A stretch of DNA of 53,157 nt from an uncultured Collinsella sp. (GCA_902490445.1 CABUDZ010000002.1:1-53157); one strand, 5' to 3'. Positions 41,922-51,960 are shown, numbered from the stretch's first letter. The notes: generated by a model not told the origin, from the letters alone. Numbers and translations: made by a program.

Positions 41922-44375
41922 ATGCGACATGTGCATATCCATGTAACGGGCATTGTGCAGGGCGTCGGCATGCGGCCATTTGTGTATCGCGAGGCTATGG
42001 CGCATGGCATCTACGGCTGGGTGCTCAACGCGGGCGATGGCGTACACATCGAGGCGCATGCTTTGAGCGAGGCGCTCGACGAATTTGTCACCGCGCTGTC
42101 GGAGCACGCGCCGGCCGCAGCCCGCGTTGAGCATGTCGCTGTTGCAGACCTGGAGTCCCACGTTTGGGATACCGACGATGAACAGGCCTTTCGTATCGTA
42201 GCATCGCAGGATCAGACCATGCACACGACGCTCGTCTCCCCCGATATCGCCACCTGTGACGACTGCCTGCGCGAGCTGTTCGACCCCGCCGACCGACGCT
42301 ATCACTACCCCTTTATCAACTGCACCAACTGCGGGCCGCGCTTTACCATCATCCGGTCGCTGCCTTATGACCGAGCGGCCACGTCGATGGATTGCTTTCC
42401 CATGTGCCCCGAGTGCGCTGCAGAGTATGGCGACCCGCTTGACCGGCGCTTTCATGCGCAGCCCGATGCCTGCTTTGACTGCGGGCCACATATTACCTGG
42501 CGCGAGGCGGACCACGGTGTTGTGCCAACGGCGGTCGACGCAACACCAGCCGTCGGCTCCACGCGCGAGGCCAGCGATGCCATCATCGAACGCTGCATCG
42601 AGCTGCTGGCAGGCGGCGGTATTGTCGCCATCAAGGGCCTGGGCGGATTCCATCTAGCCTGCAACGCCGCCAATGAGCAGGCGGTGGTCGAGCTGCGCCG
42701 TCGCAAGCGCCGCAGCAACAAGCCGCTTGCCGTTATGGTGCGCAGCCTTGCCGATACTGAACGCCTGTGCCATGTCGATGATGTCGAGCGCGGCTTGCTA
42801 ACCGGCAGCATCCGCCCCATCGTGCTGTTGCGCCGGTGTGCTGCTGGCGAGGAAGATTCCCCCGACGCCCTTACACTCGCGCCATCCGTCGCGCACGATC
42901 TACCCGAGCTCGGCGTCATGCTCCCTTATACACCGCTTCAGCATCTGCTGCTTGCAGCCGCCGCGTCGCATGACATGCACGCGCTGGTCATGACCAGCGG
43001 AAACCTGAGCGAGGAACCGATTGAAACTGATGACGGCCTTGCTTGGGAACACCTCGTTGCCGCCGGCATTGCCGACGCGCTGCTCGGCAACGACCGCGCG
43101 ATTTTCTCACGCTACGATGATTCCGTGGTACGTGTGGTCGACGGCGCCGTTACGCCCGTGCGCCGCGCTCGCGGATATGCGCCTCGGCCGTTGCCGTTGC
43201 CGGCGCTCGACGGCACTGCACCCTGCGTGCTCGCCTGCGGGCCGCAGCAAAAAGCTACGATCGCGCTCACGCGCGAAGGGACGAACGGCGAGGCAACCTG
43301 TTTTGTGTCGCAGCATATCGGCGATGTCGAAAACGGTGCGACCTTCGATGCCTGGAGCGCCGCCCGTGCACGTCTAGAAAACCTCTTCGATCTGACGCCC
43401 GCCGCCTTGACATGCGACATGCATCCCAGCTATCTGTCGAGCCAGTGGGCGCGCGAACAGGCACGGGAGCACAATCTGCCGCTTATCGAAGTCCAACATC
43501 ATCATGCGCACATCGCGAGCGTAATGGCAGAGGCGATTGTCGCAGGCCGGCTTGCAACCGACGCGCGTGTCCTTGGCATCGCCTTTGACGGCACCGGCGC
43601 CGGCACCGATGGGACCATTTGGGGCGGCGAGTTCCTTGTCGCCGGCCTTGGCGGCTTTGAGCGCGCCGCGCACCTGCGCACCTGGGCGCTGCCAGGCGGT
43701 GCCGCATCCGTGCGCGATGCCCGGCGCAATGCCTTTGCCCTGCTGAGCAGGCTCGGCCTGCTCGAGCACCCGGGTGCCGCGGGGCTATTGGACACCCTCG
43801 ACGAGCAAACGCGCAGCGTGACAGCCACCATGATCGAGCGCGGCATCAACAGTCCGCGTACCAGCAGCATGGGGCGTCTCTTTGATGCCGCGGCAGCAAT
43901 TCTGGGCATCTGCGGCAAGGCAACCTACGAGGGCGAACCCGCCATAGAACTCGAAGCCGCCGCCTGGCGCGCGCTCGGCGGTAAGCCCGTTCGTCTCGAC
44001 GGCAATCATACAGGCGTATTCACGTCTGCCGACGACTCCCCCATCTTGGACCCCCAACCGCTCATCGAAGCTCTTCTGAATGGAATCGAGGCAGGCGCGC
44101 CGGCCGACAGGCTCGCGCTCGAGCTCCATATCGCCATCGCGCGCTCTTCGGCACGAACCGCACGCGAGATCTGTGAGCGCGAAGGCCTCGATACCGTCGC
44201 GCTCTCGGGCGGCGTGTTCATGAACCGGCTTTTGCTTCAGCTCCTTACCCACGAACTCAAAGACGCCGGTCTTGCCGTCTTGGTCCCCCACGTCGTGCCC
44301 GTCAACGACGGCTGCATCGCCTACGGTCAGGCCGCCATCGCTCGCGCTCGCCTCGCGCAGGCAGCATCGCGATAG
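41922..44375 (+). CDS. hypF: HypF, carbamoyltransferase for hydrogenase maturation
   Basis: An 817-residue protein with four parts. First comes an acylphosphatase domain (VTGIVQGVGMRPFVYR, residues 8-90). Two zinc-finger pairs follow (CDDCLREL...CTNCGPRF, and CPECAAEYGDPLDRRFHAQPD then CFDCGP). Then a YrdC/Sua5-like domain (IKGLGGFHLACNA, KRRSNKPLAVMVR), and a C-terminal carbamoyltransferase domain with HHHAHIASVMAE and GIAFDGTGAGTDGTIWGGEF. It makes the carbamoyl precursor of the CN ligands and passes it to HypE. ATG 41922 follows AGGAGGGTCGC. Confidence 0.97.
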   Translation: MRHVHIHVTGIVQGVGMRPFVYREAMAHGIYGWVLNAGDGVHIEAHALSEALDEFVTALSEHAPAAARVEHVAVADLESHVWDTDDEQAFRIVASQDQTMHTTLVSPDIATCDDCLRELFDPADRRYHYPFINCTNCGPRFTIIRSLPYDRAATSMDCFPMCPECAAEYGDPLDRRFHAQPDACFDCGPHITWREADHGVVPTAVDATPAVGSTREASDAIIERCIELLAGGGIVAIKGLGGFHLACNAANEQAVVELRRRKRRSNKPLAVMVRSLADTERLCHVDDVERGLLTGSIRPIVLLRRCAAGEEDSPDALTLAPSVAHDLPELGVMLPYTPLQHLLLAAAASHDMHALVMTSGNLSEEPIETDDGLAWEHLVAAGIADALLGNDRAIFSRYDDSVVRVVDGAVTPVRRARGYAPRPLPLPALDGTAPCVLACGPQQKATIALTREGTNGEATCFVSQHIGDVENGATFDAWSAARARLENLFDLTPAALTCDMHPSYLSSQWAREQAREHNLPLIEVQHHHAHIASVMAEAIVAGRLATDARVLGIAFDGTGAGTDGTIWGGEFLVAGLGGFERAAHLRTWALPGGAASVRDARRNAFALLSRLGLLEHPGAAGLLDTLDEQTRSVTATMIERGINSPRTSSMGRLFDAAAAILGICGKATYEGEPAIELEAAAWRALGGKPVRLDGNHTGVFTSADDSPILDPQPLIEALLNGIEAGAPADRLALELHIAIARSSARTAREICEREGLDTVALSGGVFMNRLLLQLLTHELKDAGLAVLVPHVVPVNDGCIAYGQAAIARARLAQAASR

Positions 44376-44421
44376 GCTGTTTTGCCAGCCTGCGCGCCGC
44401 CGTCTCACAGGTGTAACGCGT

Positions 44422-44450
44422 TTGCTCGTGACCCCCGCGAGCGCTACCAT
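44422..44450 (+). promoter_or_regulatory. Possible promoter of hypCDE
   Basis: TTGCTC (44422-44427), 17-nt spacer, TACCAT (44445-44450), in the 131-bp gap between hypF and hypC. The -10 is poor, so read-through from hypF is equally possible. Confidence 0.3.
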
Positions 44451-44506
44451 CAACTGATGGGTAATTAGGCGCCTATCCAGCGCAAAACGTATAAAAGGGG
44501 AACATT

Positions 44507-44767
44507 ATGTGCCTTGCCGTTCCCGGTAAAGTGGTCAAACGCGACGACGACCTTAAGGCGACCGTCGACATGATGGGCATCGAGCGCCCCGTTTCGCTGC
44601 GCCTCGTGCCGACGGCACAGGTAGGCGACTATATTCTCGTGCACGCCGGCTTTGGCATTCAGATTGTCGACGAGCAGGAAGCCCAAGAGACACTCGAACT
44701 CGTCAATGCCATGGCCGAGCTGGCCGAAGAGGACCAGCTCGCCACCAACCCGGCCGAGGCATACTAG
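44507..44767 (+). CDS. hypC: HypC, hydrogenase maturation chaperone
   Basis: An 86-residue protein starting MCLAVPGKVV, with the essential N-terminal Cys2, followed by an OB-like barrel (VGDYILVHAGFGIQIVDEQEAQETLEL). It carries the Fe(CN)2CO group together with HypD. AAAAGGGGAACATT precedes the start. The stop overlaps the hypD GTG start (TAGTG). Confidence 0.97.
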   Translation: MCLAVPGKVVKRDDDLKATVDMMGIERPVSLRLVPTAQVGDYILVHAGFGIQIVDEQEAQETLELVNAMAELAEEDQLATNPAEAY

Positions 44768-45879
44768 TGGCGGCGGCGCAGCCGGTTCGCTCCGGTATCG
44801 ATTTTTCGGCATTTCGCGACCCCAAGCTGGCTCGCGAGCTCATCGATCGTATTCACGAGCTTGTCGGCAACCGCAGCATCAACCTTATGGAAGTCTGCGG
44901 TACGCATACCGTGAGCATTGGCCGCTATGGCTTTCGCTCCATTATGCCGACGGGACTCAAACTGCTAAGCGGCCCGGGGTGCCCCGTTTGCGTCACCGCC
45001 AACCGCGACATCGATCACGCAATCGCGCTTTCCAACATGGACGGCGCCATCATCACCACCTTTGGCGACATGATGCGCGTGCCCGGATCGTCCACCTCGC
45101 TTGCCGCGCAAAAGGCGGCGGGGCGCGACATCCGCATCGTCTACTCTCCGCTCGACGCACTCGACATTGCCAAGCAAAATCCCGAACGCCCGGTCATCTT
45201 TATGGGCGTCGGCTTTGAGACCACAACGCCCACCATTGCCGCCGCTATCCTGGAGGCCGACGCGCGCGGGCTCCAGAACTTCTCGGTCTACTGTGCTCAC
45301 AAGACCACGCCGCCGGCTCTGCGTGCGATCTCCAACGACCCCGAGACGACCATCGACGGCTTTATCCTGCCTGGTCACGTCGCTACCATCACGGGCCTGG
45401 CACCCTTTAGGTTTTTGGTCGATGAGTTCGAGACCCCCGGCGTGGTCACGGGATTTGAGCCGGTCGATATCTTGCAGGGCATCAGCATGCTGGTCCAGAT
45501 GGTTGTCGAGCACAGGCCCGCAATCGACAACGCCTACCGCCGTGGCGTCAACGCTGACGGCAACCCCGTGGCACGCCAGCTGGTCGAGCAGGTGTTTGAG
45601 CCGTGCGACACCACGTGGCGCGGGCTGGGACCGATTGCCAACTCGGGTCTTTCCATCCGACCCGAATTCGCGCGCTTTGATGCCGGCGCCCGCTTTGACG
45701 TGCCCATTGAGGCGACGGTCGAGCCGCGCGGGTGCCGCTGCGGCGACGTGCTGCGCGGTGCCATCACGCCGAGCGACTGCCCATTGTTTGGCCGCACCTG
45801 CACGCCCGAGCACCCCGTCGGCCCGTGCATGGTGAGCTCCGAAGGCAGCTGCGCGGCGTACTACCGCTACCGCGACTAA
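44767..45879 (+). CDS. hypD: HypD, hydrogenase iron-cofactor assembly scaffold
   Basis: A 370-residue Fe-S protein. Characteristic segments are LMEVCGTHTVSIGRYG, LLSGPGCPVCVT, the FMGVGFETTTPTIA motif and the C-terminal cluster cysteines (PRGCRCGDVLRG, CPLFGRTC, GPCMVSSEGSCAAYYRY). With HypC it assembles the Fe(CN)2CO unit. GTG start overlapping hypC. Confidence 0.97.
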   Translation: MAAAQPVRSGIDFSAFRDPKLARELIDRIHELVGNRSINLMEVCGTHTVSIGRYGFRSIMPTGLKLLSGPGCPVCVTANRDIDHAIALSNMDGAIITTFGDMMRVPGSSTSLAAQKAAGRDIRIVYSPLDALDIAKQNPERPVIFMGVGFETTTPTIAAAILEADARGLQNFSVYCAHKTTPPALRAISNDPETTIDGFILPGHVATITGLAPFRFLVDEFETPGVVTGFEPVDILQGISMLVQMVVEHRPAIDNAYRRGVNADGNPVARQLVEQVFEPCDTTWRGLGPIANSGLSIRPEFARFDAGARFDVPIEATVEPRGCRCGDVLRGAITPSDCPLFGRTCTPEHPVGPCMVSSEGSCAAYYRYRD

Positions 45880-45927
45880 CCCGGACGCGCCCGCATGCTG
45901 ACACCACCCACGATTGGAGTTTTCGAT

Positions 45928-46962
45928 ATGTCCCGTACTGCCACCGATAGCACTGTCCTGCTGGGCCACGGCTCCGGCGGCCAGATGATGAAGCGCATTA
46001 TCGATGAGGTCTTTCTGGATGCCTTTGGGTCGCCCGAGCTGCTTGCGGGCAACGATGCTGGTGTCGCCGCGCTGCCCGCAAGCGAGCGAATCGCCATGTC
46101 GACCGACAGCTTTGTGGTAACGCCGCAGTTCTTCCCCGGCGGCAATATCGGCCGCCTCGCCGTATGCGGAACCGTCAACGACGTCGCGACCTCGGGCGCT
46201 AACGTGCGCTACCTGTCGTGCGGCTTTATCCTCGAAGAGGGCTATCCCATGGACAAGCTGCGCCAGATTGTGCAGACCATGGCCGAAACGGCGCGCGAGG
46301 CGGGCGTGAAGATTATCACCGGCGACACCAAGGTGGTTGAGCGTGGCGGTGCCGACGGCGTCTACATCAATACCGCCGGCGTGGGCGAGGTGCCCGCGGG
46401 CGTGGCGCTCAGCGGCGCCAACTGCCGCCCCAGCGACGTCATCCTGGTCTCAGGCACGCTAGGCGACCACGGCATCGCCATCATGAGCCAACGCGAGGGA
46501 TTGGCGTTTTCGAGCAACATCGAAAGCGACGCTGCGCCGCTCAATCATCTGATTGCCGACGTGCTCGCCGCCGCCCCCGACACCCGCTGCTTCCGCGACC
46601 CCACGCGCGGCGGCCTGGCATCCACGCTCAACGAGTTTGCCCAGGCCAGCGGCGTTGCCATGGAGATCGACGAGGATGCTGTGCCCGTGCGCCCCGACGT
46701 ACAGGCCGCCTGCGAGATGCTCGGCTACGATGTGCTGCAGGTGGCAAACGAGGGCAAGATGGTCGCCGTGGTGCCTGCTGAGCAAGCCGATGCCGCGCTG
46801 GCCGCCATGCGCGCCGCCCGCTACGGCGAAAACGCCGCCATTATCGGTCGCGTGCTGCCGCTTGCCGAGGACGCCCGCCCCGCTGTGCGCGTGCGCACCG
46901 GCTGGGGATCGACCCGCATCCTCGACATGCTCGTGGGAGAGCAGCTGCCTAGGATTTGCTAG
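45928..46962 (+). CDS. hypE: HypE, carbamoyl dehydratase of hydrogenase maturation
   Basis: A 344-residue PurM-like protein: LLGHGSGGQMMKRIIDEVF at the N-terminus, NDVATSGANVRYLSCGFI, GDTKVVERGGADGVYINTAGVG, RDPTRGGLASTLNE, and the C-terminal Cys (PRIC) that receives the carbamoyl group and becomes thiocyanate. ATG 45928 has GGAG nine bases upstream; an in-frame ATG at 45895 has none. It is last in nikR-hypF-hypC-hypD-hypE and is followed by a strong terminator. Confidence 0.97.
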   Translation: MSRTATDSTVLLGHGSGGQMMKRIIDEVFLDAFGSPELLAGNDAGVAALPASERIAMSTDSFVVTPQFFPGGNIGRLAVCGTVNDVATSGANVRYLSCGFILEEGYPMDKLRQIVQTMAETAREAGVKIITGDTKVVERGGADGVYINTAGVGEVPAGVALSGANCRPSDVILVSGTLGDHGIAIMSQREGLAFSSNIESDAAPLNHLIADVLAAAPDTRCFRDPTRGGLASTLNEFAQASGVAMEIDEDAVPVRPDVQAACEMLGYDVLQVANEGKMVAVVPAEQADAALAAMRAARYGENAAIIGRVLPLAEDARPAVRVRTGWGSTRILDMLVGEQLPRIC

Positions 46963-47052
46963 CGGCTGCTCTGCAAGCTGCCCAGCATCCGGCCACAATC
47001 GGCCCGCCCATTTTCACTGGGACGTTGCCCCACTCAAACTGTGGGGAGATGG

Positions 47053-47091
47053 AAGGGCCCTCCTGCCGAGCTAATCGGCAGGAGGGCCCTT
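47053..47091. terminator. Strong bidirectional hairpin after hypE
   Basis: The arms 47053-47069 (AAGGGCCCTCCTGCCGA) and 47075-47091 are exact complements with a 5-nt loop. It lies between two convergent genes. The T-tract is weak (TTCGCTTT), but the stem is very stable. Confidence 0.85.
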
Positions 47092-47143
47092 CGCTTTGCA
47101 AGACCATACTCCTTGCAGTATTTACCTGGTAGGCAGAGGCTCG

Positions 47144-50100
47144 CTACGCCGCGCGGCGTTTGGTGTAGACAAACCAGCCGCCGACGGCCCCGATACCGAC
47201 GATGCCCACGGCAACGCCAGCGATAGCAAAGCCGTTCGAGCCCGCGTCCGCAGCCTTGTTAGCGGCGCCGGCGCTCAACGCGGCGGTCTTGCCGGACGTG
47301 CCCGACTTTTTGCCGCTCTTGTCTGTCTTGCCGGCGACGGAAGACTCCGTCGAATCCTTCTTGCCGGATTCGGCCTCGGCCTTGGAATCGCCAGCTGCCT
47401 TGGCGGCCACAGGAGCCATTACGCCCGCAAAACCGGCGGTCCCGTTGCCGGCACCGCCGTCCGACCCGGCACCCGGCGTCAGGACGCCCGGCGCCACCGT
47501 GGGCTTCTGCGGGTCCTTGCTGCTCGAGCCCTTGCCCGCCGTCACGGCCGTCTTCCAGGCAATCGTCTCTCCCGAGGAGACACGATACGTCGTGAGCGCG
47601 CGGAGCGCCTGCTCGGTCGCCATGGCGTTGGCCGCGCCGCCCTTGCTGTGCGCATAGCCGTTGCCGCCGTCCACGCGGTACAGGTCCAGCGCGCAGACCA
47701 CGTTGGTCACGGCATTTGCAAACCCGTTAACGGGGTTGGCCGGGTCACGGTCGAGCGAAAGCAGCGCGAGGATCACCTGGGCATTGGCCTCGGCAGAACC
47801 GAAATCACAGGTACCCGCGCTCATCTTGCCCTTGAGGTAGGAGAGGCCGTTCTCGATGGCAGCATCGACCTTGGTGTCGCCCTCATAGGGCGCCACGGCC
47901 TGGATCGCCATGGCCGTCAGGTCCACGTCGCCCAGACGCGTACCCTCCACGGCGTCGTCGCTGCCGAGAAGCTCGCAGACGGCGTCCGCGAGGCTCGCGC
48001 GCGTCCAGGCAGAACCGGCGGGTACATCCGAGCCGCTCGCATTAAGCGCCATCAGCGCAAAGATCTTCTCGTTGGCGCGCGTCATATCGGTGCGGCTGCA
48101 GATGAGCTCGACCAGGTTGACGCCGTCATAGTCGGTGATGTCCTCGCCGATGGCGGAGAGGGCCAGCGCCACACGCTCGGTCTCAGTCAGAGCGCAGGTC
48201 GCACTCCCCCACTCGGCCTTGTGCTCGGCCAGCGAGGCGCGGTAGTTGTCGAGCAGCTTGGAATCGATCTTGCGGCCCGCCTTGGCAAAGTCGTAGATCT
48301 CCCACTCGTCGCCGTACTGGAAGGCGTCGGAGCTGCGGCGCACGTCGATGAACGCAGCGGCAGCATCGATGCCCGCCGAGGCGGACTCACTCGTGGCGGG
48401 GCTCGCGGCCACACCGGCCACGGTGATGGTAAGCGTCACGGGCTCGGCACCGGCGGTCGTGTCCACCGGCGCACCCGTCGCGACCACCGTGCCGGCCGAA
48501 AGCGCAGTCACCGTATAGTCACTCGAGGCCACGTACAGGCCGTCATCGGGAGCGCCGTCGACGTGCTTCCAGGCGCCCTTCTCGATGCGGTCGATGCCCA
48601 CGATACCCGAGGCGTCCTTGCCGTCGAGTGTCTTGAACGTCCAGGTGAGGCCGGGCTCGGTCACGCTCCAGCCGTCCGCGTCGTTTTTACCGGTAAAGGT
48701 CAGGTCGAGCTTTTGCGCCGAGCCGGCCTTGAGGTAGAGGCTGTCCGTGCCGGCCGTCACGCTCGCAAGCGGATTTTGGTAAGCATAAGTCACGTCGCAC
48801 GACGCGCTGATGACCTTGCCATCGGCGTCCGTGTCGGGCAGCGTCGCGGTAAACGTGGTGGTGCCAGCCTTGTACGCCGTGTAGCCGATCTCGCCCGCGG
48901 TGGCGTAGGCCGCCGCGGCAGGATCGCTGCTCGTCACGGTAAAGTTGTCGCGGTTGGTGGCGTTGTCGGGCGCCACCACCGGGCGTGCGTGATCGGTCAA
49001 AAACGCGCCGCGCTCGGAGAGCGGGTTGCGGCCCTGCAGGTAGACGGTGGCGCCGTCCTCGTTATAGCCCATCGAGATGGACGTGGCGGCCACGGCTTCT
49101 GACGTCAGCGTCACGCTCTTGGAGCCAGCGCCCGCAGATGCGACGTCGCGCGGGGTAACGGTGATCGTGGCACTGCCGGCATGCTTGAAGTAAAAGCAGG
49201 CCGAGTAGTCGTTGCTGTAGATGGTCGTAGAATCGCTCGAAGCAAAGTGGAAGCGGCTGAACGAAACGGGCACGTACTTGTCCTTATCGGCGTCGACGTA
49301 ATGCACGCGCACCTCGAGGTTGCGCACCTCGGAGCCCTGGACGGTAGCCGCGCCATCGGTCACGTCGTTCACGGTGCCGTCGGAGGCACGATACCACAGC
49401 TCAAAGTCATCGAACTGTTTGGCCTTGGCCTTGATCTTGATGGTGGCCACGGTCTGCTCGGAACCATTGGCCTTATGCTCGGTGGCGGTCACCGTGCCGA
49501 TGGCGTTGTCGTAGATGTAGAGCTCGCCCGTGGACTCGTTGATACCGATGTTGCCGCGGTTGGCGTCATCGGTGCCCCAGGTGATGGTGCTCGTGGCCGG
49601 GACGCCCTTAAGTGCAAAGACGCCAAGTTTGCGGTAGGCGTTCACAGCGTCGGGCGAAACCTCGAGCATATGGTCGGCAACTGTCTGGCTGGTGCCGTCG
49701 TTGGCCGTGAAGCTCACGGTGTAGGCGTCGTCGGGCGTGGTGTCCTCGGGTGCCTGGTAGCTGTTGCCCGAGCCAAAGACCGGCGTGCCATTTTTATCGA
49801 TACCCCAGCTGCTGCCGTTGGCGCCGCAGTTGGCGTTGATGAGATCGGCGAAGGCATCGGTGGCCATGTCGGCGGGGTCGACGGCATAGGAGTTGACGAG
49901 CGCCGAGGCGGGAGCGTCCATCTTGTTGGTGAGGAATGCGCCCCAGTAGGTGTTGACGAGCTGGCCCGCGCTATAGGTCGCGAACAGCGCGCCCGCTGTG
50001 CCCTCGGAGGTCGACACGCAGTTGGACACGATGCCGCCGTCGAGTGTACGCGCAAAGCCCGCGACGCCCTTGCCGGTCACGCTCGTGGAGCAGTTGAGCA

Positions 50101-51664
50101 CGGCACCCTGAACCTTGTTGCCCAGGGGGCCGAACGCCTTGCCGTCCGTCGCCTGCTTGAGTTCACCGGAAAACGAGATGTTCTGCACCACGCCCGTGGA
50201 GACAACGCCGTCCATGAGCGACTTCACGCCGCCGCCGTTGGCGAAGGTGATGGTGTGGCCCTGGCCGTCGAGTGTGCCCGCAAGTATGCCCATGGGGGCA
50301 AAGAAGTACTCGTCATCGATGGTAATGTCGTTGTCGAGAACGTAATAGGCGTCGGCGTCGGCGGGTTTGAACTTGTTTTCGAGGTCGCTCTGCGAGCTCA
50401 GGTGCACTACATTCTGCGGCTGAGCCACGGGCTCGGTGGGCTTGGGCTTCTCGAGCGCGGCAATGGCATCGGTGAGCGTCTTGGTTGCGGCGTTGACCTC
50501 GGCCTGCTTGGCGTCATCGTTGGCGTAGACGTCTTGAGCGCTCACAAGGGCCTCAGCGAGCTTCGACCAGCTCTCGGCCGTGTAGTCGTTCTCGATCTTG
50601 GCGTTGGCATCGTCAATCGCAGCCTTGAGGGCATCCTTGTTCACAACAGCCGCAGCGCCGCCCGAGATCAGCACAGGCAAACCGCCCTGCGCAGACCAGG
50701 TAAAGCCGGTGGCAGGGGCATCGGTGTTGAGCTTATCGACCGAGGCCTGGGTCTTGAGGTCGTCGACAGAGATTTTGTTGCCAAAGGAAGAATCGACCTT
50801 GTAGCCGCACGCCTGATCGCCCGCAGTGAACAGATTGTTGGCCACGGTGCCAGACTTATACCAGGCAACGAGGCCGTAACCGCCAAAGGGCATGCCGCTG
50901 AGGCTGCCGGCGTAATACGAGTTGAGCACCGAACCGCCATCGAGCTTGCCTACAAGACCGGCAGCGTCAGCGAAAGTCCAATTGTCGTCAGAGGGGCTTG
51001 CCGTCGACCAGCACATTTGCACGGTACCCGAGCATGTGGTGGCGATAGGACCGTCGGTGCCAGAAATCGTCATCGAACCCGTCACGCCCAGATTCTGTAC
51101 CGTACCAGCCACGCTCTTCGCCAGCGCCTTGCCGTTGAGCACGATGCTGTGGCCCTGGCCATCGAGCGTACCGGCCACGGTCTCGATCTGTTGGCCAGCC
51201 TCAAGGCTGATATTCGCCGCGAGCTTCACGACAGCCCCGGCCTCGATGGTGGTGGGCAGCTCATCGGCAAAAGAGACCATCACGGTCTCGCCGGCCTTGG
51301 CGACGCGCGCGCCGCGTGTCTGCTGAACATCGGCGTCGTCATCGTCGACGTTCACTGCGGCGGCGTTCTGCCCGTCCGCACTCAGCATGGCGGCAAGCCC
51401 CTCATCGGCAGACGGAGCAACGTCGGATCTTGCCTCGTCCGCCGACGCCTCGGCGCCTTCAGCACCCGTCCGCTCGTCCGCAGTGAAACTCGACTCGTCG
51501 GCATTCTCGGCAGCATCCGCCTGCTGCGAGGCCTGGGCCTGCGCCTGCACAGCGACCTCTGCCACGCCCTCGGCAAATGCCGACGTACCCGGCATCGACC
51601 AGACGAGCAGCACCGAGAAAGCAGCGGCCCCCAGGCGCTTGAGCATAATGTTGTTTCGCGTCAC
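47144..51664 (-). CDS. Large cell-surface protein with alpha/alpha-toroid domain, under a cobalamin riboswitch
   Basis: A 1506-residue surface protein. It has a signal peptide (residues 1-31, cleavage near TSAFA) and an acidic Ala-rich stretch. Two beta-helix/GLUG-like regions each contain GTLDGQGH (near 165 and 465). A FIVAR-type helical repeat (about 341-405) lies between them, followed by several Ig/Big-like beta domains (about 620-1090). A predicted terpenoid-cyclase-like helical toroid (about 1095-1365) includes DVDLTAMAIQAVAPY, SAEANAQVILALLSLD and ANAMATEQALRAL. A Lys/Ser/Gly spacer then leads to a C-terminal helix with KRR, and no LPxTG was seen. GTG 51664 follows AAGGAG. The toroid resembles that of intrinsic-factor/transcobalamin-like proteins, and the upstream riboswitch supports a corrinoid role. 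The DUF4430-type second cobalamin-binding domain is not visible. Confidence 0.85.
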   Translation of the reverse strand: MTRNNIMLKRLGAAAFSVLLVWSMPGTSAFAEGVAEVAVQAQAQASQQADAAENADESSFTADERTGAEGAEASADEARSDVAPSADEGLAAMLSADGQNAAAVNVDDDDADVQQTRGARVAKAGETVMVSFADELPTTIEAGAVVKLAANISLEAGQQIETVAGTLDGQGHSIVLNGKALAKSVAGTVQNLGVTGSMTISGTDGPIATTCSGTVQMCWSTASPSDDNWTFADAAGLVGKLDGGSVLNSYYAGSLSGMPFGGYGLVAWYKSGTVANNLFTAGDQACGYKVDSSFGNKISVDDLKTQASVDKLNTDAPATGFTWSAQGGLPVLISGGAAAVVNKDALKAAIDDANAKIENDYTAESWSKLAEALVSAQDVYANDDAKQAEVNAATKTLTDAIAALEKPKPTEPVAQPQNVVHLSSQSDLENKFKPADADAYYVLDNDITIDDEYFFAPMGILAGTLDGQGHTITFANGGGVKSLMDGVVSTGVVQNISFSGELKQATDGKAFGPLGNKVQGAVLNCSTSVTGKGVAGFARTLDGGIVSNCVSTSEGTAGALFATYSAGQLVNTYWGAFLTNKMDAPASALVNSYAVDPADMATDAFADLINANCGANGSSWGIDKNGTPVFGSGNSYQAPEDTTPDDAYTVSFTANDGTSQTVADHMLEVSPDAVNAYRKLGVFALKGVPATSTITWGTDDANRGNIGINESTGELYIYDNAIGTVTATEHKANGSEQTVATIKIKAKAKQFDDFELWYRASDGTVNDVTDGAATVQGSEVRNLEVRVHYVDADKDKYVPVSFSRFHFASSDSTTIYSNDYSACFYFKHAGSATITVTPRDVASAGAGSKSVTLTSEAVAATSISMGYNEDGATVYLQGRNPLSERGAFLTDHARPVVAPDNATNRDNFTVTSSDPAAAAYATAGEIGYTAYKAGTTTFTATLPDTDADGKVISASCDVTYAYQNPLASVTAGTDSLYLKAGSAQKLDLTFTGKNDADGWSVTEPGLTWTFKTLDGKDASGIVGIDRIEKGAWKHVDGAPDDGLYVASSDYTVTALSAGTVVATGAPVDTTAGAEPVTLTITVAGVAASPATSESASAGIDAAAAFIDVRRSSDAFQYGDEWEIYDFAKAGRKIDSKLLDNYRASLAEHKAEWGSATCALTETERVALALSAIGEDITDYDGVNLVELICSRTDMTRANEKIFALMALNASGSDVPAGSAWTRASLADAVCELLGSDDAVEGTRLGDVDLTAMAIQAVAPYEGDTKVDAAIENGLSYLKGKMSAGTCDFGSAEANAQVILALLSLDRDPANPVNGFANAVTNVVCALDLYRVDGGNGYAHSKGGAANAMATEQALRALTTYRVSSGETIAWKTAVTAGKGSSSKDPQKPTVAPGVLTPGAGSDGGAGNGTAGFAGVMAPVAAKAAGDSKAEAESGKKDSTESSVAGKTDKSGKKSGTSGKTAALSAGAANKAADAGSNGFAIAGVAVGIVGIGAVGGWFVYTKRRAA

Positions 51665-51837
51665 CCGTTCTCCTTCTTTCGCGAACCTGCAATAGAGCCA
51701 TGGCGAAGAAGGCGGGACAGGCGATACCCCGGCAGCACAAAGGCGCACGTCAGCCACCCTATCGGCAGCAAAACGCACGCTCAGCAGCACCCCTTGTAGA
51801 CCGGAATCCAGCGGCAAACAGAGAGGCCCTCGGTTTC

Positions 51838-51960
51838 GAGAAGAGCGCGGGCAGGTAATCTGGCTCGCGGGCGCGCCCGCACACAGTAACCGCCTTGCTC
51901 GGGATTCTCACCCGATTCCCCTTTATGCGCTCGCGCGCACCCGTGCTCCGGCTTCTATTT
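51838..51960 (-). promoter_or_regulatory. Cobalamin riboswitch
   Basis: On the minus strand, in order: GCCGGAGCACGGGTG; the conserved GGGAATCGGGTGAGAATCCC hairpin (51901-51920); GGTTACTGTGTG; and the B12 box GCCAGATTACCTGC (51851-51864). This is the class I (AdoCbl-type) order. It ends about 175 nt upstream of the surface-protein start, in the same direction. The stretch 51665-51837 is leader with no separate gene. Such switches normally lower expression when cobalamin is plentiful. Confidence 0.88.

Noticed and set aside
49181..51799. 872-codon open frame antisense to the large surface protein
   Set aside because: Covers the riboswitch-controlled gene and shows only low-complexity sequence.
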